From positions 8,420,501 to 8,484,500 of the forward strand of contig JAYKKI010000090.1 in assembly GCA_039881145.1 (NCBI GenBank): DNA of 64,000 nucleotides, in the 5' to 3' direction. A program made the position numbers and the translations under genes. The stretch is from Druceiella hillmani (lineage: Eukaryota > Arthropoda > Insecta > Lepidoptera > Hepialidae). Shown piece after piece: positions 24,442 to 36,597 of the stretch (positions are counted from its first letter, which is position 1; the number at the start of each line of letters is the position of its first letter). A model generated the notes under the pieces. The model was not told the DNA's origin, made no database searches, and was given only the letters and a program-made list of their open reading frames with translations.

Positions 24442-24870
24442 ATGTATTTATATTTTACATGTCACTCAGATAATTTATTTACGTATGTAATTAAGGTTAA
24501 CTGCACTCCGGGTGCGAGTGTATTGTTTATGGGTGCGAGTGTATTGTTTTGTGTGCGCAGACGCTGTGTCTATTGCTGTGCCGTTTGTAATTTATGGTCT
24601 GCGTGCATAGATCACAAACTTTTGCATATTATCTTTACCATGTTTATAAATATTTATTTGTTTTTATTCTCTTCTTTAGTATTATTGGTTATATCAAATG
24701 TAATTCAAATTCTCAATTTTAGGTGTTTGTATTTGTTACATTATGTTAGCTGTGTTTTTTTTTTTTTATTTTTTATTTCTTATACACATTTTTTAAATTT
24801 TTTTGTTGTTTTGTATGTAATTTGTTTCTGGTTCTCTTTTTTGTTACTGGTTAATATTATATTAATATAA
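24442..24870 (+). other. Upstream part of the LINE, open but unassigned
   Basis: This 142-codon open stretch precedes the endonuclease ORF. The translation is dominated by Phe, Leu, Ile and Cys and reflects T-rich DNA. It contains two tandem copies of 'gggtgcgagtgtattgttt' (24511 and 24532). It is more likely LINE 5' untranslated sequence than a gag ORF. Confidence 0.5.
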
Positions 24871-24882
24871 CTTTATAATATA

Positions 24883-27815
24883 TTGACATGTCGTCCACAT
24901 CTTCCTCAAATTTCTTTCATTCCTTATCTTCCAACAATTCGCCCGATTTTTCATCTAAATCCTTCTATACATAATATACTTCAATCTGCTTTTATCTCCT
25001 CACAACCAGATCTTTATTTCTGCCACATCAATGCCCAGAGTATTCCGTGCCATTATTCAAATTTCATTAATTATTTTGAAAATCTGAACCTTCACGCATA
25101 TCTTATAGTATATCTTGTTAGTGAGACCTGGCTCAAAGCTTCACTCCCATCAAATTTGTACTCACTGCCAGGTTACGTTTTAATACGTAACGATCGTATT
25201 TCTAGACGTGGTGGTGGTGTTGCTGTATATTTTCGGGCTGACCTACCCTTCAAAATTATCGCAAAATCTTCCACTGGCTGCACGCCCACAATGGAATATT
25301 TATTTGTCGAAGTAACTTTTTTTCAAGCCAAGTTACTACTCCGTGTCCTATATTCTCCTCCTGATGTTTCGTATTTCGGTGATTTTAAAAGTATAGTTGA
25401 TCACTACCTACCTTTATACCCCCATTCATTGGTTTTTGGTGATTTAAATAACTGCCTATACAAGCATAACACTAGAAGCGGAAAGCTTTGTGACAATGTC
25501 AAGGCTGGTAACCTCACCATTCTCCCATCGTTTGCTACATTTCATGCCGATAATTGTCACTCCCTTCTCGATCTCATCCTAGTATCCTGTCCTAAAAATG
25601 TATCCTTCTACGGTCAACTTCCAGTACCCGGTCTATCCCATCATGATCTCCTCCATATTTCCTATAAATTAAGTAGCCCTAAACCCTCTTCAAAGAGCAT
25701 ATTCCTCCGAAACTCTAGTCGTATTTACCTACCATCTTTTCTTGAGGATGCCAGATCCATTAACTGGGATACAATTGCGATGAATCACTCTGTTGATGAA
25801 AAACTCACTGTTTTCAATATTTGTATCACTAAACTGCTCGATAAATATGCTCCCCTAAAACTCGTCAAAATTAAGCGGAGAGCTGCACCTTGGCTAAACG
25901 ATTCTATCAGAAAAATGATGGCCAAACGTGATCACGTTAAAACTAAATATAAGACTGATCCCAGCCCAAATCACTGGGAGAATTTTAGAGTGCTTAGAAA
26001 TAAATGTTCTCAAATGTGTCGAAATGCCAAAAAACACTATATTTCTGCATCAATACGTGATTGTACTCCTAATAATATTTGGAAGTTTTTGGGTATTCTA
26101 GGCATTGCAAAATCTTCTACCACTTCGGAGAGCTGGCGATTGGATATCGACCAGTTAAATTCACATTTTTCTACGCCACCCACGGTACTTGAACCAGCTG
26201 TTAAGTCTGCAACTATGAGCGATATCTCGTCTTCATCCGTTTCTATTGAACATCAATTTACGCTAAGGGATACCTGTGAGTTCGAAGTTAAAGCTAATCT
26301 TCTTGCGATAAATTTCTTGCGAAATCCATGGGATTTAATGGATTAAATATTAGTGCTCTTAAACCAATAATAGATATCGTAGCTCCGGTCATCGCTGATA
26401 TTTATAATACCTCTTTGAAAACTGCTGCCTTCCCTTTGGAATGGAAAAAAGCCTATATTGTGCCCGTATCTAAAATTTTATTACCTACGCAACCCAAGGA
26501 TTTTCGGACCATTTCTATCCTACCGCTTCTATCTAAAGTCTTTGAACGTATTGTTCACGGTCAACTTGTTACTTTCTTCAATGCCCATAAGTCTCTAAAT
26601 CCACTTCAATCTGGCTTTAAAGCTGGCCACACTACCTCAACTGCCCTTGTTAAGGTTACTGATGATATACGCTTGGCTATGGATAATACTCAAGTCACTG
26701 TCCTTGTGCTTCTTGATTTTAGCAGTGCGTTCAATTCTGTTGACTTCGATATACTTCTTGCCCGCTTGAAATATCTTAAGATATCCCAACATTCACTTGA
26801 GTGGTTTAGTTCATATCTTCATGGACGCAGGCAATGTGTTAAGTTGTCAAATACGTATTCTGAGTGGACTGATCTTACAGCTGGTGTACCTCAAGGTGGA
26901 GTTCTATCTCCTCTCCTCTTCTCAGTGTTTATTGATGATGTTGTTAAAAACATTTCTAGCAATTATCATCTCTATGCTGATGACCTACAAATCTATGCGC
27001 ACTCTAACCTCCATTCCTTATCAAAAACCATCGACATCCTTAATCGAGATATCGCTTCAATTGGTCAGTGGGCTCATGAAATGAGTCTTTTGGTCAACCC
27101 AAGTAAGTCACAAGCTATCATCATCGGTAGTCAAAGACTGACTTCTAAAGTAAACCTACTTAGTTTACCGAAATTAGTGCTAAATAGTACAATAATACCA
27201 TACACGTCAACTTTTAAAAACCGGGGCCTACTGACCGATCAAAATCTAATTAGCGGCCTCAAGTAAATGATGTTAGTCGTCGTGTTTTCAACAGGATACA
27301 CTCCTTGAAACGTCGTCAAAATTATCTACCCACTAAAACGAAAATCTACCTTTGTCAAAAACTTTTATTACCATTAATCAATTATGGAGACGTGTACTAT
27401 CCTGATCTTAATGAAGAATATTTGTGCAAGTTGGAACGTCTTCAAAATTTATGCATTCGGTATATCTTCGGCCTCAGAAAATATGATCATATTTCTGAAT
27501 ACAGGTCACTTCTCAAATGGCTGAAGATCCATGGTCGACACCAACTTCACATACTTACACTTCTTTTTAACATATTAAAAAATCCTCATAGCCCAAATTA
27601 TCTTAGTGGCAAATTTAAAGATTTGTCTGCTCACGGCCTTGGGCTGCGATCTGAAAGTTCACACACTCTACTTATTCCTAAAAATACCTCACCACTTAGA
27701 AAAATCCTTCACTGTCCAAGCAGCAAAAATTTGGAATCACCTGGATCCTGACATCAGGAAAATCACGTCTATAAATATTTTCAAAGATCAAGTGAAAAAG
27801 TCCTGCATCTCCTGA
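24883..27815 (+). pseudogene. LINE ORF2 (endonuclease-reverse transcriptase), frameshifted
   Basis: Four overlapping frames reconstruct one polyprotein. Segment 24883-26346 carries the endonuclease: 'FCHINAQS' (near residue 50), 'SETWL', 'YSPPD', 'VFGDLN', 'SLLDLIL' and 'LSHHDLL', where the usual S-D-H is S-H-H. Segment 26328-27266 carries the reverse transcriptase: 'PKDFRTISILPLLSKVFE', 'QSGFKAGHTTSTALV', motif A 'LLDFSSAFNSVD', 'GVPQGGVLSPLLF' and the catalytic 'LYADDLQIY' (YADD at 26973-26984). Segments 27267-27751 and 27606-27815 hold the C-terminal domain ending 'AKIWNHLDPDIRKITS'. Breaks occur near 26335, 27266 and 27700, so it is inactive. The motifs place it in the Jockey/CR1 group; finer placement needs phylogeny. 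Confidence 0.92.
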
Positions 27816-28060
27816 AACCTTTTCCTTTGTGTCCTCGCCCTTTCCTGTCTTTCCCATCCCAAATCATGTCAATATTTTGTTTTCTTTTTTAATTTACTTT
27901 TGTATTTTTTTTGTCTAATATGCTATTAAGAATTTTCATTGTAAAATCTCTTACAGTCTACCAACTAAATTTCAATACAAATTGTTATGGTTGACTGGAA
28001 GAGATTGCTCATGTAGCAATAAGTCCGCCATATGTATTATACATAAAAGTTAATAAATAA

Positions 28061-29444
28061 ATTATTGAACATATGTAAAATCATAGCGTTGATTCCTGCA
28101 TGATTGACAATCGAGAAAAATATAGTGAGAGGCCAGCGTTTGCTGTTGCGAGAAACGTCGTATATTCTGGCGAGTTTGTCGACCACGTCTACTCCACTTT
28201 TAGTTTCATTATAGGAAGTTATCATTGTTGGTTTCTGCTTGATTCCAGTTTCATGGTCGATTTCTTTATCGTGGTGAAGGGGTGACATCATATGAACGTA
28301 CTTTCGAGGCTTTGGAACATAACTAACGAGACTGACATCTTTTTGAAAGCCAAACCGTGATGCATATAACTCTCGAGATTGCTTGAAGCATGGCGGAATG
28401 CAAGCTTTGTTAGCTCTTAAAGTACCAACTACCGTTAATTTATGTTTCTGTAACAAGTTTTCAGCAGTTTCATGACTGGTAAAAAATTGTCCATGGTAAC
28501 ATTTCTTGACGAGCCGGAAACGCAGTTCACCATACGATCTACTAAGTCAAATGGCTTATTGCTCAACATAAACTGACTGTTATCTGGCTGTTTACCGCAG
28601 TAAATTTCTAAATTTAGAGTATAAAATGTTTTAGCGTCTACTAAGGCATATATTTTTATTCCATACTTTGTGGGTTTTGATGCCGAAATCCACATCTCTC
28701 TCAAAAGGCAACCACTTCTTCATCAAGTGTTAGGTATTCGGATGGTGTATATGCGTTTTGGCAAAGCTGGACAAAGATGTCAAATATGTCTCGTATTGGT
28801 GCTAAACGATCAGTCTTTATTCTCTATTCTCTAGTCGTAGCATCATCGAATCTCATATTATTGAGTAGGTAAGAGAATCGATTTTTAGACATCGTGCACT
28901 GAAATATTTCGATTCCAGTACCATCTGAAGCCCAGAGGTCATTGAGGTTTTGTCTCCCAGAACGGTATAATCCCGCTAAAAATAAAAGCCCAAAAACTGC
29001 TTTCATCTCATACGCAGTTGTTTCTTTATAGAGAACATTTAGCGGTTCACCGTCTGGTGGCTGTGGTCTCAAAAGACATATCTTTGCATTCGTATGTCTT
29101 ACAATCGTTACAAGTATATCATTGGAAACAAATACTTCAAAGCATTCTAAACTAGTTTTCTTGTCTTTATATTGACTTTTCACTCCCTGCAAATGTGTAA
29201 TTATATTTTCTCGTCTTGTACGAACGTTAGTCCTCAGCGGTTCCTTTAGCCATTTTGTTTTGCCATCTTTACCTTGTGAGCTAGAAGACTCACCACCTGA
29301 AGAAATGCCCTCGTCCTCTACATCTCCTTCAATGTCACTTTCAGATTAAATACTCAAATGATCCGAATCGGCTTCACTTCCGGATAAACCACTATCATCC
29401 ATAAGTGCCGATAATATTTCGTTTTCTTTTACACGACGAGCCAT
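28061..29444 (-). pseudogene. piggyBac transposase, N-terminal and catalytic part
   Basis: On the minus strand the ATG at 29442-29444 opens 'MARRVKENEILSALMDDS', followed by an acidic Ser/Glu/Asp-rich N-terminus as in many piggyBac proteins. The dimerisation core follows ('FGLLFLAGLYRSGRQNLNDL', 'MSKNRFSYLLNNMRFDD'). All three catalytic Asp are visible: 'YLTLDEEVVAF' (first), 'NVTMDNFLPVMKLL' (second) and 'KSGVDVVDKLARIYD' (third), then 'RWPLTIFFSIVNHAGINA'. Defects are a TAA at 29346-29348, a TAG after 'ATTRE', a TGA after 'EEVVAF', and frameshifts near 28690 and 28450. The gene breaks off at the LINE insertion. Confidence 0.95.
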
Positions 29445-29657
29445 TTTGAGGCCTGGAAATAAATTCACAAACGATTGAAGTAATAAAAAAAAATTAATTA
29501 ATATTTTTTTATAGAAATAGATATGTTTTGCATGTCATACTGCTTACCTTTTAGATGACGTCCCGTACTACGTGGGTTTTATGCCACCTTGCCACTGAAT
29601 TCGCGCGACCATTGTAAAAGATACGACAATTTATGTTTCGCTAGGGTATATCAAACC

Positions 29658-29676
29658 CCACGTGGTGCACGGAAGG
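29658..29676 (-). repeat. piggyBac right terminal inverted repeat
   Basis: Inverted partner of 23600-23618 with two mismatches, directly followed by TTAA. Confidence 0.95.
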
Positions 29677-29680
29677 TTAA
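29677..29680. repeat. TTAA target-site duplication, right
   Basis: TTAA abutting the right terminal repeat. Confidence 0.95.
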
Positions 29681-32217
29681 AATGCAATAGGAAATATTGA
29701 GTTTTATATATGATACGAAACATCCTTTCTTTTTTTCTTGTCAATTACAAGGATACAATTTTTTTGAAGAAAATTTGCTATTTCTAATAAATTAAAAAAT
29801 AAACACTTACAAAGCAATTCCGAGTTATCATTACTTATGTCGTCAAAACTCAAGGCTCTCATTAATCCTTGTCCGTTTTGAAACTTTTGAGATCGTTGGT
29901 AACTTTCGACCCGATTCTAATTCCTGATTTTGTTTTATTGCACCTGCCGTATTATAGATCTATTTGTGTAATTAATATATTTTTAATTAATTTATGCAAT
30001 GGATATACAATAAAAAAAAATTATTTTTATTACTTACAATTCTCAATATGTCACAACTATAATATACGCGAGTTTGTACGATAACATTTTTGTTTTGTGC
30101 AATAGTTACAAATTGATTTTAATTTGTTTGCTTTTTCCACGTTATCATTCGCTGAATTATTTTGTTTTATATATTCTAAAAAACATCAGCTCTTAAAAAA
30201 TGTAATATTCTTCTGTAACGGCATTTTCGCCGATCTACTTTAAACAGAAAACTATTGAATTACAGAAAATATGATTTGATCATATTGAGATCATATTGAC
30301 ATGAATAATGATTGGAAAAAGGAAAAGATAAAAGAACAGATAGATTAAGGATTACAATTATTTACAAACAAATATTTATTCTATTTATCAAAGCTGATTT
30401 TATATTGTTAGGATCCATTAGATTGTAATGTTTTGTCGTTTGATAAATAAGTAATTTTCATAGTAAGCAGTGTACCAATGTTAGTAAATGTGTTTCTATT
30501 TAAAATTACATTTTAAGGAAAAATACTTAAATAAGCTATGCTTCTTAAATTGATCTCTTTTATTCTATATAGAACATAAGTTAATATCCCAGAAGAATGG
30601 TCAGTATAAAATGCCAATATAAAATATACTAAATTTTACGTTAGGTTCCTTTTCTATCTAAGTACTCGGGATTAAGAGTGACAATTTGGGTATGAGAAAC
30701 CTTTCGAATAAAGTATTAAGTTATAAATATTTAATGTTAGGATGAGGATGCTGATTTCGGATCAGATGTATGGGTGAGGCTAATGGCAACTCAAACGATA
30801 TAGATTTATTGGATCATTTATTCCGAAATTTTAGCGACTGAAGGTAGAATTTGGAGACATATAGTAAAGTTCGGGTGATGTTTATAGATAGAAAATAATA
30901 TCGTCTAACCTATTATACAGATTAACTTTAAATCCAATATAAGTTATGGATACAAGTCATATGAGATAGTAGATGTGAATTAAATATTAATTCACACAGT
31001 TCTTTCTTAATTTTATGCAACGCAATGAGATCAACGATTATTGAATCTGCCTAATTTTTTTTTACATTTTAATTAGATTCGATGCTATTTAATATATTTT
31101 TCTTATTTATTTTTCAATGTACCTCTAAAGAAAAAAACATTTTGAGGCCTTTTTCATTAGTTCTTTTAAACAATACTATTACGGATTTTTAAAATTTTTT
31201 TAGTGTTTAATTGCTTCTTTAAACATTTTCATACAAACATTTATGAGTATTAATTATTAAGATATATATGAATTAATATAATTTATCACTCTACCAATTT
31301 TACAGTTAGTAACATAAAATTATTTCTGAGATATGTTTTGTGAACATATTCAGCAAAAGTCTCTAAAGTGACCGCACGTAAAATTGTAAATAATCTAGTA
31401 GTACTCTTTTTATTGACACCCTGCAAAAAAATTAAATATGAAAAAAAATTTTAGAATTTTACTGGCCCCTCGAAATTTTCTACACGAAAAATTTTGAGTG
31501 TGAACCATTCAAATATATGCTAAAAATATGCTTTAGCTTTCGAGAAAAACGGATATGGACACAGATGGAGGAACACGTAAGAGATTTCATAACGCTTCCA
31601 TTATTTTCTCTTTTTGATTTACAAATCTCTAAAAAAGTATTTTACCACTCTTCCCATCGCGCGGAACTGTTCGTCAAAATAATAAAGAATAATATGTGTA
31701 ATCATTATGAATCATTAATCTCTTGAAGAAATAATTCGCATTATTACTCCAAGAAAAAGAGCCTTACTCCAAGATAAATCTTCGGTACACTTTGTCTGTT
31801 ATGTGTAATGGTGGCCTCATTAAATTTTTGTAAAACGCGGACGCTGAAATTATGACGATGTGATGAAAGCAGTGAGTTGTGAACCGTAAATAAAAAGCTA
31901 TACATTCTTACTTCTTTTAAGTTAAAAATAAAATTTCTGTGGTATAAATATTACTAATTTACATGAAATATTTACGACAACAATATAAATGGTGGTTCCA
32001 TTATACTATAAACTTAATTTTCGTTGGGAATCGGTATTAAAATGCAAATTTCCCAAATCATTGTTCAAAGATCGAGTAACAATATACAAACAATAACTCT
32101 CAAACCTTGCATCAAAAAACAAACAATATTTTCTCTACAGTATCTCGATAATGTCAAACCTAATGACGTTTTTCAAAGATGCCTACGATCTACGAGCACA
32201 ATTTTGTGTAATCCGTA
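29681..32217. other. AT-rich stretch, nothing recognised
   Basis: No coding frame, transposon or RNA gene recognised. A slightly richer patch at 31540-31690 is open for 69 codons on the plus strand, without motifs. Confidence 0.5.
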
Positions 32218-32224
32218 ATATTTA

Positions 32225-32540
32225 TAGATACTTAGTAACTATATTGCTTATACCGACTAAGTAACTGAATTGGTTATACATTTAAGTAACTGTATTTTTG
32301 TATCTACTAAGTAACTGTATGGTTTGAATACTTACAAATTAAATGCAATATTTATAACACTAAGTACCTAAACTTATTATAACCTCTAAGTGACTAAATG
32401 GTATGTGCCTATTAAGTAAATTAGATTTTATACTTACGAAGTAACTAAATAGGTTATACACACCAAGTAACCGAATAATTCATGCTTACTTAGTAAATGT
32501 ATTGTTGATAACCACTAAATAACTACATTATTTATTGAAG
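32225..32540. repeat. Degenerate minisatellite, unit about 26 bp, about 12 copies
   Basis: The word 'actaagtaact' and its variants (aagtaac, aagtacc, aagtgac, aagtaaa) recur at about 32232, 32257, 32284, 32307, 32361, 32385, 32412, 32438, 32464, 32490 and 32514. The step is almost always 24-27 bp; the 54-bp gap holds one decayed unit. A partial 'ggttata' or 'tttata' word follows in most units. The consensus is roughly 'ctaagtaactgaatnggtta'. Units differ at many positions, so the array is old. Confidence 0.85.
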
Positions 32541-34087
32541 TATTACTAATAAAAGCTCTAGGCATAATGATGGTTAAAATATTTAAATTTGCCCGTTAAA
32601 TACTTCGTGCCAATTAAAAATGATTACAGCACAAAATTATATTTCTAATTTAAATTTAACTAGATTATAGTTGCGTCGCAGAAAAACTTACTCATGATTT
32701 TCAATGGGAAGGAAAATGTAGTAATGGAACTGCAAGGAAGGACAAGGAATTAAGACAGTAAATTTTTAAAAAAATTAGCTCCTTTTTAATAGTAAAGAAC
32801 TACTCTTCGGTGCCTTTCATTTCACATATTGATGTCAAAAATTCTTAGCTAATATAGCGATTAGTATATAGAATTTTCAAGCAAACAATTTACAACTTCG
32901 TACCGTATTTTTAACATTTTTTTATTCCATAATACATTCCAAATTATTAAAAATAGATTTTTTCAAATTTCTAAAATGGCAGTTCAAGATGGTACATTTT
33001 TACCAAAGTCAAATTTGAGTCGAGATAATATGAGAAAAGTCCCTGGCCAATTTCTTTAAACTTTCCAGAAGTCACTGGGTCAAAAACACATACACATACA
33101 CATTAAATATTAAAGATTGGTCACTTATAAAATATAAGAATTCACTTAGCTGAGTCTGAATATATACCTTTTTGTACATACTGCAAAACTTTTTTTTTCA
33201 CGATTCATAACTCACTGCTTTCATAAATTTGTCACAGTTTAAACATCAACCTTTTATAACACTTCACTAAAGTCAGCACTGTACTACATCAAGAAGTACT
33301 ACAATACGTTAAACCGGCTTCTATGACATATTTATATGTGAGATTTTTATGATCATAGATGTTATTTTGAACTTATGTATGATAATTTTTGTTGCAAATC
33401 CGTGCTGTATCGTGTCCGAGTTTGTTGGTTTTAATTGCACGCTGAATAAAACTGTTCCCAAAAGAAAAAAAAGGTAATTTATTTATAAATCTATCCTCCA
33501 GTCTTTGAAATGACCATCGGACTAACGAGTGCATCACCATATTTGCATCCACGATAGGCAGAGCTTTATGCAGTTATTCATCGAGTCCTTAGATACACTA
33601 TCAAAAAAATCACAACAGTCTAAAGACTGAGAAGGGTTGAGGATACAACACATCACGGCCTAAGGCCAGCTCTTTAGACCGACCAGATCACAAGCACCCT
33701 AAAAAGAGGTCGACTAGTCTAAAGCCGCAAGAATTGGTACCAAACAATTCCCTCAAGGACTAGTGCCAACAAAACCTCATTAATGGCGTTGCGGTTACAG
33801 AAGAAACCTAATACGTTCATCATATATAATAAAGTCCTATAATTTTTTACGTCGTCATTTTTAGGTGAAAATATTTATTTGGATACTTAATTTAACACGT
33901 TTTGAATTCAACGTATCATGTGTCGTATAGACGTAACCTGATTTTCTTTTTTTTTAAATAAAAACAAAGTTGTCGCTGTCGCAATTTGTATTATGGCCTC
34001 CGATTGTCCGGTAATTAAATACTACCATATCTAATATTTAGTAGAGTGACGCAAAACCAATTCTATTATCAATGAAAGACAATCAAA
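32541..34087. other. No gene recognised; GC-richer patch at 33.63-33.80 kb
   Basis: Position 33630-33800 ('cggcctaaggccagctcttt', 'gaggtcgactagtctaaagc') is compositionally distinct, contains the palindrome 'ggcctaaggcc'-like word and has stops in all frames. It could be a repeat fragment I do not recognise. Confidence 0.4.
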
Positions 34088-34106
34088 TATTTAATTAAAT
34101 ACCTGT

Positions 34107-34176
<70 letters not shown>

Positions 34177-34195
34177 ACAGGTATTTAATTAAATA
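34088..34195. repeat. Perfect 108-bp palindrome with a (TA)31 core
   Basis: The left arm 34088-34110 ('tatttaattaaatacctgtg' plus 'aca') is the exact reverse complement of the right arm 34173-34195. The 62 bp between them are pure TA, so the whole block is self-complementary. The arms are unique sequence rather than TA slippage products. Confidence 0.97.
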
Positions 34196-36597
34196 AAATA
34201 GTGAAAAGATAGCCAAACACCGACGAGAAGTAAAATGCTAAAAAAAAGTGTAAAAATATCCTAACCTTTAAAAACGTAGATTTGGTATTGTTAATGCAGA
34301 CTATGAAATGAAATGACTTTCTTGGATACAAAGCAAAGTCATAATTCCTTTAAAATTAAATCTGTATCATATTTATTATGACTTAAAAACTCTAACCAAT
34401 TACCCTCCCCGAAATCTTACAGGCCTGGAATAATAATGCAGTCCCACGTAGAAGCAGCGAAAAAGCCGTAACGAAGTAATAAAATATCCACTGATAGAGT
34501 TTCGAATGTTGCCGGTGACAAAAAGGTTATGTTGTTTAGTAATATAATTTACAGCTGCTTCGAGATTCCAGGCTGTCGCATGCGGCTGGCATTTTGATTG
34601 GGCTTCGCTTAATTTGCTCGTCGCAATAAATTTTCCCAAACTAACACGCGGTCCGGACTAATAATACTTCCCAACTAGAAATCAGATAATTACCAGACAA
34701 AGGTTTTTCATTAAGTTTTTGTAAAGTTTAATAGTATTTCCCTCAGAGGGTCGGGTCACGGTAGTGATTACGATGAACTCGCAGAATTTGTTGTTTCGTT
34801 AGTTCTCCAATGGATCGCGCATTTATACGGCTGCGGTCGTGAACTCCTCGTATATCAGGGTGCAGTGACCTTTTTTAATGTGAAAGCAACTTTAATTCCA
34901 TTACAACCTGAAGCGATTTTAATAAGTATGGCTGCAGATGATTAAAAACTAAGGCACCAACCTTAGTTTTTAGTTAGAGTGACGATGAAACTGTATGGCG
35001 TGTTTCAGCTTCATGGCAACGTAAATTGTCTTTAAAATATTTAGCGAAGAGCCCATTTACGTGAACAATTAAATACAATTTTCACATTGAGTGTGCGTAA
35101 AGGAACTATCCGAGGTAGTATTAACATCGTGTCTGTAATTGTAAATACCTAAAGAAATTAAGCAAATCGCAAATATAATTTTCGTTAGTAGAAATTCCTT
35201 CACGTACGGATCTTTATTATAACTTTTTACGTGTATTTACATAGTATTTACATATAATTGTTGTATTGGTACTAATTACCAAGTAATTACGAAGTTAGTA
35301 AGTTACCAAGTATTTACTTCTTTCGCTTGCTCGAAAACACTTTTTATCTACTTCAAAAAAGTAGGCTTCCGATCCGATAATCCATTAGTAATCATTGCAT
35401 TTACTTCGCCTATTTTTAAAATGGGTCGTTCAAAAATTTTCATACGTTTATTTACCTATTGTCGCGCTGTGTGTTACTTAAAACAATAAATGTTTAAACG
35501 ATAAACTAAAATATTTTATGATTATTGGTGGAGTTAATATTAATGGATTTTTGTAGTGAAAACCTGTGTAGATAAATTTCACTGCTGGCAAATAAATTTA
35601 TTATTTAGTTAAAAAAGTTTCTTTGACACTATGTACTTATCATTTATAGTATATTTACGCGGTACCTACATATTTCGACTGAGCGGAATTCTGGCGGATA
35701 GAACGTTTACGCATGTGAATGAAGTGAAACGCGACCACGCGGGTGTGGTAGCAGGCAAAAGCTAGTATTCAAATTAAAATGAAAAGACTTTCCTGTACTT
35801 CCAATAAATAAAGCTAGGTATATATGAATAAAATAAGAGATCGAAACAAGTTTACAAGTTAAAAACACTTGAACACAACACAATGGCGACATTTTATATA
35901 AACATTTAAAAATGCTTATCGCGAAATTGTGAACACGGAAAGTAAAGAACATTTGTTGGAGACGAACGCCCCTTCTGGCACGAGCCTGCTGGCGTTGTGG
36001 CTGTTTATTTATTTTTTTATTTTGGACGCCATACAAGCGTGTTGGTAGTAATAAAAACAAATGGCTGCCATACATATATTAATAGCTGGCAAAATTCCTG
36101 TTTATTCAGCGTTAGTCGCGTGTGAACGATTTGTTTAACCGAGGCCCACTATGGAATTAGTATTGAAATAAATCATTTTTGGGACGTGCACATTGAACTG
36201 TAATTACGTATTTGATCGAAACTCAAATACGGGTAAAGTTTCAATAAATTCGCAGTGACATTTTCTATATATTGATAAAATAGAGTAACCATTTTGCATA
36301 TTTATTTATCGTACGGTTATCTAAATGTTTCAGATCATACTACTACATATAATAAACCTAAAAACCAAATTTGTACTAATGTATGCATTCTAAACTGCAC
36401 TGTGGAAATCCAGAACGATTATAACAAAACGATAGGAAATAAAACCTGTTGCAAAATACAAATAGACATCGTATCATGAGAGCTCCTTACACACTTCGAC
36501 ATATGTTAACATTTAAGAATAGACAGCATTTCCTTTAAACTATTTACAAATATTAATATTAGTGTATCTTTCGCAGGCTCAAAATAAAGAAATTGAT
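34196..36597. other. No intact gene; two GC-richer patches
   Basis: Position 34390-34640 ('cagctgcttcgagattccag', 'tgcggctggcattttgattg') and 35690-36120 are less AT-rich than their surroundings and open on the minus strand for 79 and 122 codons. Neither translation shows a domain I recognise. They may be conserved non-coding DNA. A perfect 12-bp-arm hairpin sits at 34943-34972 ('taaaaactaagg', loop caccaa). Confidence 0.4.

Larger units (their letters stand above)
24400..28060 (+). mobile_element. Jockey/CR1-group non-LTR retrotransposon inserted in the piggyBac gene
   Basis: A plus-strand LINE lies inside the minus-strand transposase gene. It has an apurinic-type endonuclease and reverse transcriptase ORF, then about 240 bp of 3' untranslated sequence. 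That 3' end has a short stem 'gattgctcatgtagcaataa' at 28003-28022, 'gtccgcc', and an A-rich tail 'taataaataaatt' near 28052. The 3' junction near 28060 is clear because transposase coding resumes at once. The 5' junction is not sharp (about 24.34-24.45 kb), and no convincing target duplication could be read. No ORF1 gag-like protein with CCHC knuckles is visible, so the copy is probably 5' truncated. Confidence 0.9.
23600..29676 (-). mobile_element. piggyBac transposon with a nested non-LTR retrotransposon
   Basis: Both ends are preserved. The left end starts 'ccttccgtgaaccacgcgg' (23600-23618). The right end is its inverted counterpart (29658-29676), matching 17 of 19 bases. Each end abuts TTAA (23596-23599 and 29677-29680), the invariant piggyBac target duplication. 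Just inside both ends lies a 'gtggggttt.....taccc' word, a shared subterminal motif. A second 'tacgtgggttttatgcc' word lies at 29569-29585. The transposase is encoded on the minus strand and is split by a plus-strand retrotransposon occupying about 24.4-28.06 kb. Without that insert the element would be about 2.4 kb, the usual size. Confidence 0.95.

Noticed and set aside
24442..24870. 142-codon open frame upstream of the LINE ORF2 as a gag-like ORF1
   Set aside because: No CCHC knuckles, coiled coil or RRM-like features; composition follows T-rich DNA.
35707..36075. 122-codon minus-strand open frame
   Set aside because: Low similarity to any family I know, no splice or promoter context; composition alone explains the lack of stops.
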